A program made the position numbers and the translations under genes. From positions 1,922,001 through 1,986,000 of the forward strand of contig OZ251464.1 in the NCBI GenBank assembly GCA_965242595.1: a stretch of 64,000 nt of DNA, given 5' to 3'. Below the pieces are notes generated by a model, which ran no database searches, was not told where the DNA came from, and saw only the letters and a program-made list of their open reading frames with translations. The stretch is from SP197 sp965242595 (lineage in GTDB: Bacteria > Pseudomonadota > Alphaproteobacteria > SP197). This document shows, piece by piece, positions 36,647 through 45,744 of the stretch (positions within the stretch are counted from its first letter, which is position 1; each line of letters starts with the position of its first letter).

Positions 36647-36796
36647 CTACCACCTGCCGCACACGCGCCACAGCCCCCCCGGCTCGCCCAGCTGGCGGGC
36701 CAGCGCGTCATCGCCGCCCCGCCGCCGGGTGCGCAGAAAGACGGCCAGCGCCAGAGCCGCCAGCCCCGCCACCACCGCCAGTTCGAACACGCCCAT
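36647..36796 (-). pseudogene. 49-residue single-helix ORF, possible truncated rmuC start
   Basis: The reading frame begins MGVFELAVVAGLAALALAVF and continues into a basic stretch LRTRRRGGDDALARQLGEPG, then stops. An AAGGGGGG ribosome site lies about 6 nt upstream of the ATG at 36796, and a TATAAT (minus strand, 36831-36836) lies about 35 bp upstream. RmuC proteins begin with one such helix and a basic region, and rmuC often neighbours def in alphaproteobacteria. The rest of rmuC would lie where the inverted-repeat unit now sits. A genuine small membrane protein is the alternative. Confidence 0.35.
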
Positions 36797-36876
36797 GCCG
36801 CCGCCCCCCTTAACCGCGCCCGTTGCCGCCATTATATTACGGCATCGCTGCCCCCTTCCCCACCCCCGGCGCCGCC

Positions 36877-37392
36877 ATGGCCATCCTGCCCATCGTCCAT
36901 GCCCCCGATCCGCGCCTGAAGGTGGTATCCGCCCCGGTTGCGGCGGTGGACGACGGCGTCCGCCGGCTGATGGACGACATGCTGGAGACCATGTATGCCG
37001 AACCGGGCGTCGGCCTTTCGGCGGTGCAGGTCGGCGTTCCCAGGCGCGTCGTCGTCATCGACACCGACGAAGGCCACGGGCCGCTCTGCCTGGCGAATCC
37101 GCAGATCGCGCGCTTTTCGTCCGAAACCGTGCTGCTGGACGAAGGCTGCCTGTCGCTGCCCGACCAGTTCGCCCATATCGAGCGCCCGGCCAGGGTCCAG
37201 CTGCGCTATCTCGACCGCAACGGGCGCGAATGTCGCCTTGCCGCCGCCGGCGTGCTGGCCCGCTGCATCCAGCACGAGCTGGACCATCTCGAAGGCGTGC
37301 TGTTCGTCGATCGCCTTTCGGCTTTGCGGCGCGGCATCGTCATGCGCCGGCTGGCAAAGCTGAAGAAGGCCCGGCTGCGGGAAAGCGCGTGA
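36877..37392 (+). CDS. def: Peptide deformylase
   Basis: Removes the N-formyl group from nascent proteins. It has 171 residues with the three family motifs: GVGLSAVQVG (motif 1, Ser for the usual Ala), EGCLSLP (motif 2, Cys metal ligand) and QHELDHLEG (motif 3, HExxH-type metal site). The frame is open 54 bp further upstream, but MAILPIVHAPDPRLK is the normal start. It overlaps fmt by 4 bp. Confidence 0.96.
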   Translation: MAILPIVHAPDPRLKVVSAPVAAVDDGVRRLMDDMLETMYAEPGVGLSAVQVGVPRRVVVIDTDEGHGPLCLANPQIARFSSETVLLDEGCLSLPDQFAHIERPARVQLRYLDRNGRECRLAAAGVLARCIQHELDHLEGVLFVDRLSALRRGIVMRRLAKLKKARLRESA

Positions 37393-38321
37393 GGCCGCTG
37401 CGGCTGGCCTTCATGGGTTCGGCCCGCTTCGCCCTGCCGGCCCTGGAGGCGCTGGCCGCCTCGCCGCACCGGATCGTCTGCGTCTATAGCCAGCCGCCCC
37501 GCCCCGCCGGACGCGGCCACAAACCGCGCCCCACGCCGCTGGCCCAGCGGGCGGCAGAGCTGGGGCTGGCCCTGCGCGCCCCGCCCGGCCTGGGCGATGG
37601 CGCGGAACAGGCGGCCTTCGCGGCCCTGGGCCTGGATGCGGCCGTGGTCGCCGCCTATGGGCTGTTGCTGCCGCCGCCGCTGCTGTCCGCCCCGCGCCTG
37701 GGCTGTGTCAATCTGCATCCTTCGCTGCTGCCGCGCTGGCGCGGCGCGGCGCCGGTGGCCCATGCCATCCTGGCCGGCGACCAAGAAACCGGGATCACGC
37801 TCATGCGCATGGATGCCGGCCTCGATACCGGCCCCATCCTGGCCCAAAAACGCCTGCCTGTGCCGGCCCGGGCCAGCGCCGCCGCCCTGGAGGAACGGCT
37901 GGCGCAGCTGGGCGCGGCCATGCTGCCGGAGCTGCTGGCCGCCCTGGACCAGGGCCGGGCGCGGGCGCGGCCCCAGCCCGGCACGGGCATCGCCCACGCC
38001 CCCCGCCTCGCCCGCGCCGACGGGCGCCTGGACTGGCGCCGCCCGGCCATCGCCCTGGATCGGCAGGTGCGGGCGTTTTCCCCCCGCCCCGGCGCCTTCA
38101 CCCAGGCCGCCGCCACCGTCGTGAAGGTGTTGGAGGCCTGCCCGGCGCCCCGCCACGAGCAGCGCGGGCAGCCGGGCGAGCTGCTGGATCGCCAGCTCAC
38201 CGTCGCCTGCGGCGCCGGCGCCCTGCGGCTGCTGCGGGTGCAGCGGGCGGGGCGTCCGGCCACAGATGGCGCCGCCTTCCAGCGCGGCCTGCGGCTGGAG
38301 CCCGGCTTCCTGTTCGGCTGA
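37389..38321 (+). CDS. fmt: Methionyl-tRNA formyltransferase
   Basis: Formylates initiator Met-tRNA using 10-formyl-THF. It has 310 residues. LRLAFMGSARFALPALEAL starts the catalytic domain; NLHPSLLPRWRGAAPVAHAI and ITLMRMDAGLDTGPIL hold the catalytic Asn-His-Asp set. A C-terminal anticodon-arm domain follows. The start is a GTG that overlaps the def stop (GTGA). def-fmt-truA is a standard operon. Confidence 0.95.
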   Translation: MRPLRLAFMGSARFALPALEALAASPHRIVCVYSQPPRPAGRGHKPRPTPLAQRAAELGLALRAPPGLGDGAEQAAFAALGLDAAVVAAYGLLLPPPLLSAPRLGCVNLHPSLLPRWRGAAPVAHAILAGDQETGITLMRMDAGLDTGPILAQKRLPVPARASAAALEERLAQLGAAMLPELLAALDQGRARARPQPGTGIAHAPRLARADGRLDWRRPAIALDRQVRAFSPRPGAFTQAAATVVKVLEACPAPRHEQRGQPGELLDRQLTVACGAGALRLLRVQRAGRPATDGAAFQRGLRLEPGFLFG

Positions 38322-38325
38322 AGCC

Positions 38326-39126
38326 GTGCCCCGCTATCGCCTGCTGCTGGAATACGACGGCGCCGGCTTCGTCGGCTGGCAGCGCCAGAACCACGGCCCC
38401 TCCATCCAGCAGGCCCTGGAATCTGCCTGCCACGCCTTCTGCGGCCAGCGGGTGGCCCTGGTGGCCGCCGGGCGCACCGATGCCGGCGTCCACGCCCTGG
38501 GCCAGGTGGCCCATGTCGATCTGGCCCGCGCCTGGCCCGCCGCCACGGTGCGCGATGCCCTGAACGCCCGGCTGCGCCCGCTGCCCATCGCCGTGCTGGC
38601 CGCCAGCCGCGCCGCCGACGCCTTCCACGCCCGCTTCGATGCCGTGGAACGGCGCTATCTCTACCGCATCGTCGCCCGCCGCGCGCCGCTGGCGCTGGAG
38701 CGTGGGCGCGCCTGGCGCCTGCCCCGCCCGCTGGATGTCGCCGCCATGCACGCAGCGGCCCAGCGCCTGGTGGGCCGCCACGATTTCAGCACCTTCCGCG
38801 ACGCCCAGTGCCAGGCCGCCTCGCCGGTCAAAACCCTGGACGCGCTGGCGGTCACCGGCCAGGGCGAAACCGTCGCCATCGCCGCCCGCGCCCGTTCCTT
38901 CCTCCACCGCCAGATGCGCTCCATGGTGGGTTCCCTGCGCCTGGTGGGCGAAGGCAAGTGGAGCGGCGACGACCTGGCCGCCGCCCTGGCCGCCCGCAAC
39001 CGCCAAGCCTGCGCCCCCATCGCCCCAGCACACGGACTTTACCTGGCGGCAGTGCGCTATGGCGGGGAGGAGTCGGCCGCGGCCGGCGCGCGGCCCCCGC
39101 CCGACACCCCCGCGAACGGGTTGTGA
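38326..39126 (+). CDS. truA: tRNA pseudouridine(38-40) synthase
   Basis: Makes pseudouridine in the anticodon stem-loop of many tRNAs. The protein has 266 residues from a GTG start. The catalytic Asp lies in VAAGRTDAGVHALGQVAHVD; RFDAVERRYLYRIVARRAP and SFLHRQMRSMVGSLRLVGEG are family motifs. The usual terminal element IAPAHGLYLAAVRYGG is followed by 19 extra residues rich in Ala, Gly and Pro. The codons for that terminal element are duplicated 13.6 kb downstream, so this 3' end is probably the insertion site of the following island. Confidence 0.95.
   Translation: MPRYRLLLEYDGAGFVGWQRQNHGPSIQQALESACHAFCGQRVALVAAGRTDAGVHALGQVAHVDLARAWPAATVRDALNARLRPLPIAVLAASRAADAFHARFDAVERRYLYRIVARRAPLALERGRAWRLPRPLDVAAMHAAAQRLVGRHDFSTFRDAQCQAASPVKTLDALAVTGQGETVAIAARARSFLHRQMRSMVGSLRLVGEGKWSGDDLAAALAARNRQACAPIAPAHGLYLAAVRYGGEESAAAGARPPPDTPANGL
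39007..39070 (+). repeat. truA 3'-end direct repeat, left island border (att-like)
   Basis: These 64 bp encode residues 228-248 of TruA. They recur at 52631-52694 with about ten mismatches, mostly synonymous third-position changes, and in the same reading frame. A replaced gene end at each border is typical of integrative elements that target the 3' end of a conserved gene. Confidence 0.75.
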
Positions 39127-39170
39127 CAGCGCCGGTAGGGGCAGTTCCCCGGCGGCCCGGAATTCAGGGG

Positions 39171-42100
39171 TCACCGGGCGGGATGGCGCGCGTCGCCGGC
39201 GCCTTCCAGCGCCGCCCCGGCGGGTTCCGGCCGCAGCCGTCGATACGCCTCCGCGGCCATCCAGTCGCTCACGATCTTGCGAAACTGCGGGTCGTTCATA
39301 TAGCGAACGAAAACGTCCTCGTTCCGGTCCATGCGCTCGACGAAAAATTGCTTGAGCCGGCTGTCGAACACCAGCGCGAACCTGTCGGCCGGATTCACTG
39401 CGGCGGCGTGCCGAAGCCCGTCGTCCCCGATCGCCGCTTCGACGATCTGATCGAAAAACAGCTGATCCGCCTGGTTGAAATTGGTCCCGAAGCGCTGGTT
39501 CACGATGTCGATCAGCTGTGAAAGCGGAACCTCCCGCTCCCGAACCAGGCCGCTGCCCACCTCGGAAGGGCCGTCGAGGGGGCGCGCCTCGCCATCCTGG
39601 AGCGGGATGGAGCCTTCGGCCAGCTTTTGCAGGCGATAATATTGCAGCCGGACCTCGTCGTCGAACAGATAGCTCGGTCCATGGCGCCGCCGCGGCAGCT
39701 TGGCCGCAAGATGGCGCAGAAAAACGTACAAACGCTCCAGATCCGAGTCCTGATAGGGAATCACCTGGCTCAGGAAGCCATAAAGGTTGCGGAACGCCTG
39801 CATCTTGCCGCGCAAGAGTTCCGCGCCTTCCTCGTCGTCGCCCCGGCGCGCCGCAAAGCGCGTTACCGCCGGATCCAGGGCCGCGTTCATCGCCTTGTGA
39901 TCCTGCGCGCTCTGGCGCCGTTTCGGCTTGAAGTACACGGCGCAGAAACGCTCGACCTCCTCCGCGAGATAAATCCCCGAGGCGCCGAGCTCCGCCCTGA
40001 TCGTGTACATGTGGTTGGGATCGACCTCCTCGCCCATCTCCGCGCCTTCGTAATAAGCCTTGAACGCCTCCTGGATCTCCTTGCGGTCGTTCACGAAATC
40101 GAGGATGAAGCTATCCTCCTTGAGGGGATGGGTGCGGTTCAGCCGCGAAAGCGCCTGCACCGCCTGGATTCCGGCCAGCCTCTTGTCCACATACATGGTG
40201 TGAAGCAGCGGCTGGTCGAACCCGGACTGATACTTCTCCGCCACCAGCAGAACCCGATAGTCCTGGCCCGCGAATCGCTCCGGCAGCTCCTTCTCGCGAA
40301 TGCCGTCGTTCATCCGCTCCTCGCTGTAGGTCACATCCGGCAGCTTGTCGTCCCGCACCGTCCCGGAGAAGGCGACCAGCGCCCTGATGGCATAGCCCTG
40401 CTCCTGGATATAGCGGTCGAAGCTCTGCTTGTAGCGAACCGCCTCCAGGCGGGACGCGGTCAGGACCATGGCTTTGGCTTTGCCGCCGATCCTGTGGCGC
40501 GTGACCGCCTGAAAATGCTCCACCATGATCCGGGTCTTCTGGGCGATGTTGTGCGGGTGCAGGCGCAGGAACAGCGCGAGCGCCTGCGCCGCCTGTTTTC
40601 GCTCGACAGCGGGATCGTCCGCGCAGGCCTTGAGCAGCTTGAAATAGGTGGCATAGGTCGTGTAGTTCTGGAGCACATCGAGGATGAACCCTTCCTCGAT
40701 CGCCTGGCGCATGGTGTAGCGATGGGCGGGCTTGCCGTCGCGCCCGAAGATCGCCAGCGTCTTGTGTTTGGGCGTGGCGGTGAAGGCAAAGAAGCTCAGA
40801 TTCGCCTGGCGCCCGCGCTTGGCCATGCTGCGGAAGAGCTCCTCCATGTCCTGCCGGCCTTCCAGCGCGGCGTATTGCGTCGCCCGCTCGCGCAGATCCT
40901 CGCCCCCCAGCACCTCCTTGAGGTCGGTTGCCGTCTCGCCGCCCTGCGAGCTGTGGGCCTCATCGACGATCACCGCGCAACGCCGGGTCGGGAGGATTCC
41001 GGTCGCCTCGTCTTCGCGCTCCTCCGCCATCTGGAACAAATGGCGCGAAACGAAGGGAAATTTCTGCAAGGTGGTAACGATCACCGGCACGCCGTTCTCC
41101 AGCGCTTCGGCAAGCTGGCGCGCGCTTTTGTCGATCTTCTGGACCACGCCGCTTCTGTGCTCGAACTGGTAGATGGTGTCCTGCAATTGCTGGTCCAGCA
41201 CCACCCGGTCGGTCACCACGATCACGCTGTCGAAAATTCGCTCGTCGCGCGCGTCGTGCAGGGATGCAAGGCGGTGGGCAAGCCAGCCGATGGTGTTGCT
41301 TTTGCCGCTGCCCGCCGAATGTTCGATCAGATAGTTGTGCCCCGCGCCGTCGTGGCGCGCCGCGTCCACCAGCATGCGGACGGCGGCGAGCTGGTGGTAA
41401 CGCGGAAACACGGTGGTCTCGACCTTCGCCTTGCGCCCCCGGTCGTCGCGCTTTTCTTCGCTTTGCAGATGGATAAAGCGCGCCAGAAGGTCCAGCAGGC
41501 TGTCGCGCTGGAGCGTCTCTTCCCAGAGATAGGCGGTGCGATAGTTGCGCCCGTCCGGGTCGGGCGGGTTGCCCGCGCCACCGCTGTCGCCCCTGTCGAA
41601 AGGCAGAAAGCGGGTGGCGTCCCCGGCAAGCCGGGTGGTCATCGACACCGCTTCGCTATCGACAGCGAAATGGACCAGGCTGCGCCGCTTGAACGCGAAC
41701 ATCGGCGCCCGCGGATCGCGGTCCCGTCGATACTGGAGGCGCGCGTGCTCGACGCTCTGGCCGCTAAGCGGGTTCTTCAGCTCCACCGTCACGACGGGAA
41801 CGCCGTTGACGCTCAACACGACATCGATCGACTCCCTGGACTGCGGCGAAAAGCGGAGCTGGCGGGTAAGGCCGAGGAGGTTGGCGGCGTAGCCGGCCTC
41901 CAGTTCGGGATTGAGGCCGTGCGCCGCCTTGAAGAAGGCCATCCGCAGCGTCTGGCCATAACATTTGAAGCCGTGACGCAGCGTGGCCAGCGACCCATGG
42001 TTGTCCATCCATGTGCACAAATCGGCGAGAATCCGCTCGCCGGTATTCTCGCCCAGCATCGCCTCCAGCCTGGCCCATGTCCCGGCCTGGGTTGCGCGGA

Positions 42101-42233
42101 TGAAGGCCAGCGCGGTCTCGGGAAAGATGGCGCGCCCGGCATCGAAGCCCTGCGGCGGGACGGAGACATAGCCGTTCGCCAGCAAATGCTCTTCGATAAC
42201 ACTCTCGAAGGCCGTCTCATGGGTGGTCTTCAT
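39171..42233 (-). CDS. hsdR: Type I restriction enzyme endonuclease/translocase subunit HsdR
   Basis: The cleaving and DNA-pumping subunit of a type I restriction complex, 1020 residues. The PD-(D/E)xK nuclease core is seen as IDVVLSVNGVPVVTVELKNP (Asp137, Glu151, Lys153). Walker A is EHSAGSGKSNTIGW (about 304-317) and the Walker B box is VIVDEAHSSQ (about 421-430), followed by the helicase C-domain motifs (VAEKYQSGFDQPLLHTMYVD, VQALSRLNRTHP). It lies downstream of the macrodomain gene on the same strand and converges on truA with a 44-bp gap. All catalytic motifs appear intact. Confidence 0.95.
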   Translation of the reverse strand: MKTTHETAFESVIEEHLLANGYVSVPPQGFDAGRAIFPETALAFIRATQAGTWARLEAMLGENTGERILADLCTWMDNHGSLATLRHGFKCYGQTLRMAFFKAAHGLNPELEAGYAANLLGLTRQLRFSPQSRESIDVVLSVNGVPVVTVELKNPLSGQSVEHARLQYRRDRDPRAPMFAFKRRSLVHFAVDSEAVSMTTRLAGDATRFLPFDRGDSGGAGNPPDPDGRNYRTAYLWEETLQRDSLLDLLARFIHLQSEEKRDDRGRKAKVETTVFPRYHQLAAVRMLVDAARHDGAGHNYLIEHSAGSGKSNTIGWLAHRLASLHDARDERIFDSVIVVTDRVVLDQQLQDTIYQFEHRSGVVQKIDKSARQLAEALENGVPVIVTTLQKFPFVSRHLFQMAEEREDEATGILPTRRCAVIVDEAHSSQGGETATDLKEVLGGEDLRERATQYAALEGRQDMEELFRSMAKRGRQANLSFFAFTATPKHKTLAIFGRDGKPAHRYTMRQAIEEGFILDVLQNYTTYATYFKLLKACADDPAVERKQAAQALALFLRLHPHNIAQKTRIMVEHFQAVTRHRIGGKAKAMVLTASRLEAVRYKQSFDRYIQEQGYAIRALVAFSGTVRDDKLPDVTYSEERMNDGIREKELPERFAGQDYRVLLVAEKYQSGFDQPLLHTMYVDKRLAGIQAVQALSRLNRTHPLKEDSFILDFVNDRKEIQEAFKAYYEGAEMGEEVDPNHMYTIRAELGASGIYLAEEVERFCAVYFKPKRRQSAQDHKAMNAALDPAVTRFAARRGDDEEGAELLRGKMQAFRNLYGFLSQVIPYQDSDLERLYVFLRHLAAKLPRRRHGPSYLFDDEVRLQYYRLQKLAEGSIPLQDGEARPLDGPSEVGSGLVREREVPLSQLIDIVNQRFGTNFNQADQLFFDQIVEAAIGDDGLRHAAAVNPADRFALVFDSRLKQFFVERMDRNEDVFVRYMNDPQFRKIVSDWMAAEAYRRLRPEPAGAALEGAGDARHPAR

Positions 42234-42365
42234 GGCCGGGGCTCCAGCACAAACGCGCCGCTTCGCGTCTCGGCATCGCGAACCGCATGGTATCCGCTAC
42301 CCCTGCCGCCGCCCATATCGGCCCGTCGATGCGGCCGCGACGCGGGGGCAGCCGTCCGGGTGTCG

Positions 42366-43481
42366 TCAGGGCGCGGTGGCGTCCTGGCCGCCGATCCAGC
42401 CCCCCTCGCGCAGCCGCGCCAGCGGCGCCGCGGCGTCCTGGCCGCCGATCCAGCCTCCCTCGCGCAGCCGCGCTGCCGCCAGCGCGATCTGGTGGCGGGA
42501 GAATCGCTTCTTGCGCTCGTGCCAGCCATGGCTGCGGGCGACGATGTCGTCCAGCGTCTCGGCGCCCTCGCGCGCCGCCACCCAGTGAACGGTCGCCAGC
42601 AGTTCCAGGCCGAAGGACGATTCGAATCCGTGGACCAGCCCGGCCACCCGTTCGAAGCGCGCCCGGGTTTCCGGCGCCCCGTCCAGCACCGCCTTCGCCT
42701 CCCGGGCGGCGCCGGGAACCAGCTCCAGCGGCTTGCCCGGCGCGTCGCCGCCGGCGCCATAGCCGGCGATGAAATGCCCTTCGATCCTGTTCAGGGCGTG
42801 GCGCAGGTTCCCGGCATAGGGGCCGCGGGCCGCCTTGGTATAGCGCAACCGCAGCGGCTCGCCCGCCTCCTGCATGAAGTACAGCAGCTTGTGCACCTCC
42901 AGCAGCGTCAGGAAGGGGTCCAGCAGGGCGGCGATATAGCGGTCCATCAGCCCCACCAGCACGGCGCGGGCGGGGGTCATCTCCGGCGCCTGCGGCAGGC
43001 GCGCCATGTCCTTTGCCGGCAGCGCGCCGTCCGGGTGGAAGAGGATGGCGTCCAGCTCGCCGAATCCGGCCAGCGCCGCCTCGATGCGCGGGCGCACCTC
43101 GTCCCAGGCAAGGCCGCCCAGGCCACAGGCCAGCGGCGGGATGGCGATAGAGCGGATGGCGCGCGCCCGAATTTCTCCGCCCAGCGCCTCCAGCCCGGCC
43201 TCGATATCCTCCATGCGGCTCCTGGCGCGCCAGTGCCGCTTGGTGGGAAAGTTGACGATCCAGCGCGGCACCAGGGCGCCGGTCTCGAACACGAACATGC
43301 GGCCCGGCTGAACCTCCCCGCGCTGGCAGGCGGCGGCATAGGCCCGGAAATTGGCCGGGAACGCCCGCTTGAATTGCAGCGCGACCCCGCGCCCCATGAA
43401 GCCGACGCAGTTGACCGTGTTGACCAGGGCTTCCGCGTCCTGGGCCAGGATGTCGCCGGTCTCGAAGCGGATCGTCGCCAT
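42366..43481 (-). CDS. DarG-like macrodomain protein without DarT
   Basis: A 371-residue protein. The N-terminal macrodomain (about residues 1-150) begins IRFETGDILAQDAEALVNTV and keeps NCVGFMGRGVALQFKRAFP and RSIAIPPLACGLGGLAW. The C-terminal half has LLEVHKLLYFMQEAGEPLRL and GPYAGNLRHALNRIEGHFIA, as in DarG, the antitoxin that removes ADP-ribose from DNA modified by DarT. No DarT gene lies beside it; hsdR follows instead after 132 bp. The last 36 residues are an 18-residue unit repeated twice (RLREGGWIGGQDA-AP). A role in protecting modified DNA within the restriction island is inferred. Confidence 0.82.
   Translation of the reverse strand: MATIRFETGDILAQDAEALVNTVNCVGFMGRGVALQFKRAFPANFRAYAAACQRGEVQPGRMFVFETGALVPRWIVNFPTKRHWRARSRMEDIEAGLEALGGEIRARAIRSIAIPPLACGLGGLAWDEVRPRIEAALAGFGELDAILFHPDGALPAKDMARLPQAPEMTPARAVLVGLMDRYIAALLDPFLTLLEVHKLLYFMQEAGEPLRLRYTKAARGPYAGNLRHALNRIEGHFIAGYGAGGDAPGKPLELVPGAAREAKAVLDGAPETRARFERVAGLVHGFESSFGLELLATVHWVAAREGAETLDDIVARSHGWHERKKRFSRHQIALAAARLREGGWIGGQDAAAPLARLREGGWIGGQDATAP
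42378..42485 (-). repeat. Two tandem 54-bp units at the end of the macrodomain gene
   Basis: The block beginning GGCGTCCTGGCCGCCGATCC occurs at 42378 and again at 42432, a 54-bp period that encodes LREGGWIGGQDAAAPLAR twice. The units are nearly identical, so the duplication is recent and could vary in length between strains. Confidence 0.8.
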
Positions 43482-43495
43482 GGCTCCTCATCCCC

Positions 43496-43524
43496 ATAAT
43501 GCCACCCCGAAACAATTCTCACAA
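43496..43524 (-). promoter_or_regulatory. Candidate promoter of the macrodomain-hsdR unit
   Basis: On the minus strand TTGTGA (43519-43524), 17 bp, CATTAT (43496-43501), with GAGGAG just before the ATG at 43481. Spacing is ideal and both hexamers are near consensus. This would allow the macrodomain and hsdR genes to be expressed separately from hsdM-hsdS. Confidence 0.5.
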
Positions 43525-43743
43525 GCGGACGATGGCCGCCCTCCGCATGTCCGCATGGGCGCGCCGACGCCTTGCAGCGCGCCACAAGATACGATACCTA
43601 TGAGGCAGAAGAAACGTTTCGGCTGGCCGGCGCCCGTGCATCGTCCATGAGGCGTTGTTCAAAGCTGTGCCTGGCATGCCGATCCCTCCGAAGCAGATGG
43701 TCGCTCGTGGGCACCATCGATTCCTGCTGTGCGGTGTCCTGCC

Positions 43744-45744
43744 ATGACCATACAAGATTTGGGACTGCAACACCTTGAAGCTGTGGACGCCTTGATGAAG
43801 CGTAACAGTGGGACATTGGGGTTTTTACCGAAAGAAGCTCTTCGTGATTACCTTGAAAATGGTTGTGTCCTCGGCAAGATAGCAGACAATGGCGAGATTG
43901 CCGGATATCTCCTTTATGCCAAATATGACAACAGGTTCCGCATAATACAACTTTGCGTAGCAAGAGCTTTTCGTCGCCAGAACATTGCAAGAGAGTTGAT
44001 CGATGCTCTGAAGGGTAGAACCACCACTCAAAAATTCATCACGCTTAGATGCCGTCGTGATTTTCTCGCAAATAAGGTGTGGCCTCAATTGGGTTTCTTT
44101 CCAGTAACAGAAAAAATTGGACGATCCCTTGCTGGACACATGCTGGTGCAATGGCATTATACTCTGGCTCAAGACGATCAATTAGACTTATTCCAGGAAA
44201 AAACGTCTAGCGACGCGCTGGACGTTGTCATCGATGCGCATATCCTGTTCAACTTGCATGAGCCTGGAGATATAATGACTCCGTCCCAATCGCTATACGA
44301 AAATTACTCGGAACACTCGTTCTTTCTTCAAATAACAGAAGAAACCTATACTGAAATTAATCGCAGCGAAAATTCAAACACTCGCCAACGCTCCCGCAGT
44401 ATCGCCGATACTTTTCCAAAGGTGAAATATGATGCAAGGTTGGCTGATGACATTGAAGAATCCTTGAAAAATATACTGCCTAAGCGCACCAAAAGTGAAA
44501 TATCCGACATACGCCAGCTCGCTATCGCAGCCAGCTCCGAGACCAAAATTTTTGTAACTGAGGACAGCTCCATTCTCAGAAGAGCAAACGATATTTCACA
44601 CCTGACCGGACTTCAGATACTTAGTCCTGCCCAGCTGATTATCCAATATGAAACAAGGGAGAATCGATCGTATAGTCAAAGTCGAGCTATTGGAGACGGC
44701 TTTTCGTGGGAGAGAATTACCGATGAAGCTCTGAGCGCGTTTCCGTATGAGGCGCTTCTCGCACATGGAGAGAGGAAGAGGAAATTGAGAGAAAAACTGG
44801 AACATTTTCTTTCTATGCCTCGCAAATTTGAATGTGATCTTCTCCGATCTCATACCGATATATTGGCAATTCGAGTTGTCGAATATAGCTCTACGAATTG
44901 CGCTATGCATTTGGCCAGAATCGCGCAAAGGAGCAATCGAGAGTCGCTGGAATCTTTTCTTGTAGCGGATACGATTCGCTGCGCAGTGAAAAAGAATATC
45001 GGCATGGTGACAATTGAAACGGATTCCCTTTCTCCAAATTTTGCTGGAGTATGCCAACAAGTTGGATTTCGGAAGTGCAATGGGAAATTGGTCAAGTTCT
45101 GTCTCACAGGAAGCATGAGCCGAGATAAAATTCTGCCGATAATACGCGAAAGATGTCATGACGCCGCCAGCTTGTGCAATGCGATGTCAGATTCTCAACT
45201 TGAAGGGTTTTGCTCTCCAGTCGATCTTGTAGCGAATAATGAGAACTACTATCTGGTTCCCATCAAAACTGGCTATGCTATGAGCCTTATAGATCGATCG
45301 GGAACAGAGGACGATCTGATTGGAGGAAAGTCGAGAACATTGCTGCGGTGGGATAATGTATATTACAGAAGCAGCAGGGGCCAAAACATGCTGAAACCCT
45401 CTTCTCGAATTTTATGGTATGCAAGCACGCCTCGCAAAAAGATCATGGCAGTGTCCCGTCTCGACCGCATTGAAGTGGAAACACCCGGTGTGCTCTTCAA
45501 GAAATACAGAAAATTCGGCATTCTGGATTGGCTTGAAATATACAGGCTCTGCGGAGAGGATGTATCACGAAAAATCATGGCGCTCCAATTTTCGCATACA
45601 TTCCCCTTGCGTCATACTATTCCGCTAGATACACTCAGGAAGGTGTATCGTGAGGACGATGTTGGATTGTCTTTGCAATCGATATCGAGAATCCCGGTCG
45701 CAACCTTCAGAAAGCTATATCGTATCGGATTCGAGAGCAAGTGA
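43744..45744 (+). CDS. GNAT-PIN fusion protein with a second GNAT-like region
   Basis: A 666-residue multidomain protein. Residues 1-135 form a GNAT fold (QLCVARAFRRQNIARELIDA as acetyl-CoA loop, LGFFPVTEKIG after it). Residues about 158-300 look like a PIN nuclease, with Asp164 (DVVIDAHILF), Glu204, Asp255 and Asp274 (IFVTEDSSILRR) at PIN-like spacing. About 365-450 resembles another GNAT (RESLESFLVADTIRCAVKKN, FAGVCQQVGFRKCNG). The last 200 residues are unassigned. It is AT-rich and overlaps an ASCH gene by one base. A toxin or effector role for the pair is inferred. Confidence 0.7.
   Translation: MTIQDLGLQHLEAVDALMKRNSGTLGFLPKEALRDYLENGCVLGKIADNGEIAGYLLYAKYDNRFRIIQLCVARAFRRQNIARELIDALKGRTTTQKFITLRCRRDFLANKVWPQLGFFPVTEKIGRSLAGHMLVQWHYTLAQDDQLDLFQEKTSSDALDVVIDAHILFNLHEPGDIMTPSQSLYENYSEHSFFLQITEETYTEINRSENSNTRQRSRSIADTFPKVKYDARLADDIEESLKNILPKRTKSEISDIRQLAIAASSETKIFVTEDSSILRRANDISHLTGLQILSPAQLIIQYETRENRSYSQSRAIGDGFSWERITDEALSAFPYEALLAHGERKRKLREKLEHFLSMPRKFECDLLRSHTDILAIRVVEYSSTNCAMHLARIAQRSNRESLESFLVADTIRCAVKKNIGMVTIETDSLSPNFAGVCQQVGFRKCNGKLVKFCLTGSMSRDKILPIIRERCHDAASLCNAMSDSQLEGFCSPVDLVANNENYYLVPIKTGYAMSLIDRSGTEDDLIGGKSRTLLRWDNVYYRSSRGQNMLKPSSRILWYASTPRKKIMAVSRLDRIEVETPGVLFKKYRKFGILDWLEIYRLCGEDVSRKIMALQFSHTFPLRHTIPLDTLRKVYREDDVGLSLQSISRIPVATFRKLYRIGFESK

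Noticed and set aside
43519..43773. Short frames between the macrodomain gene and the GNAT-PIN gene, considered as a darT remnant
   Set aside because: None shows any DarT-like motif; only a promoter candidate could be supported there.
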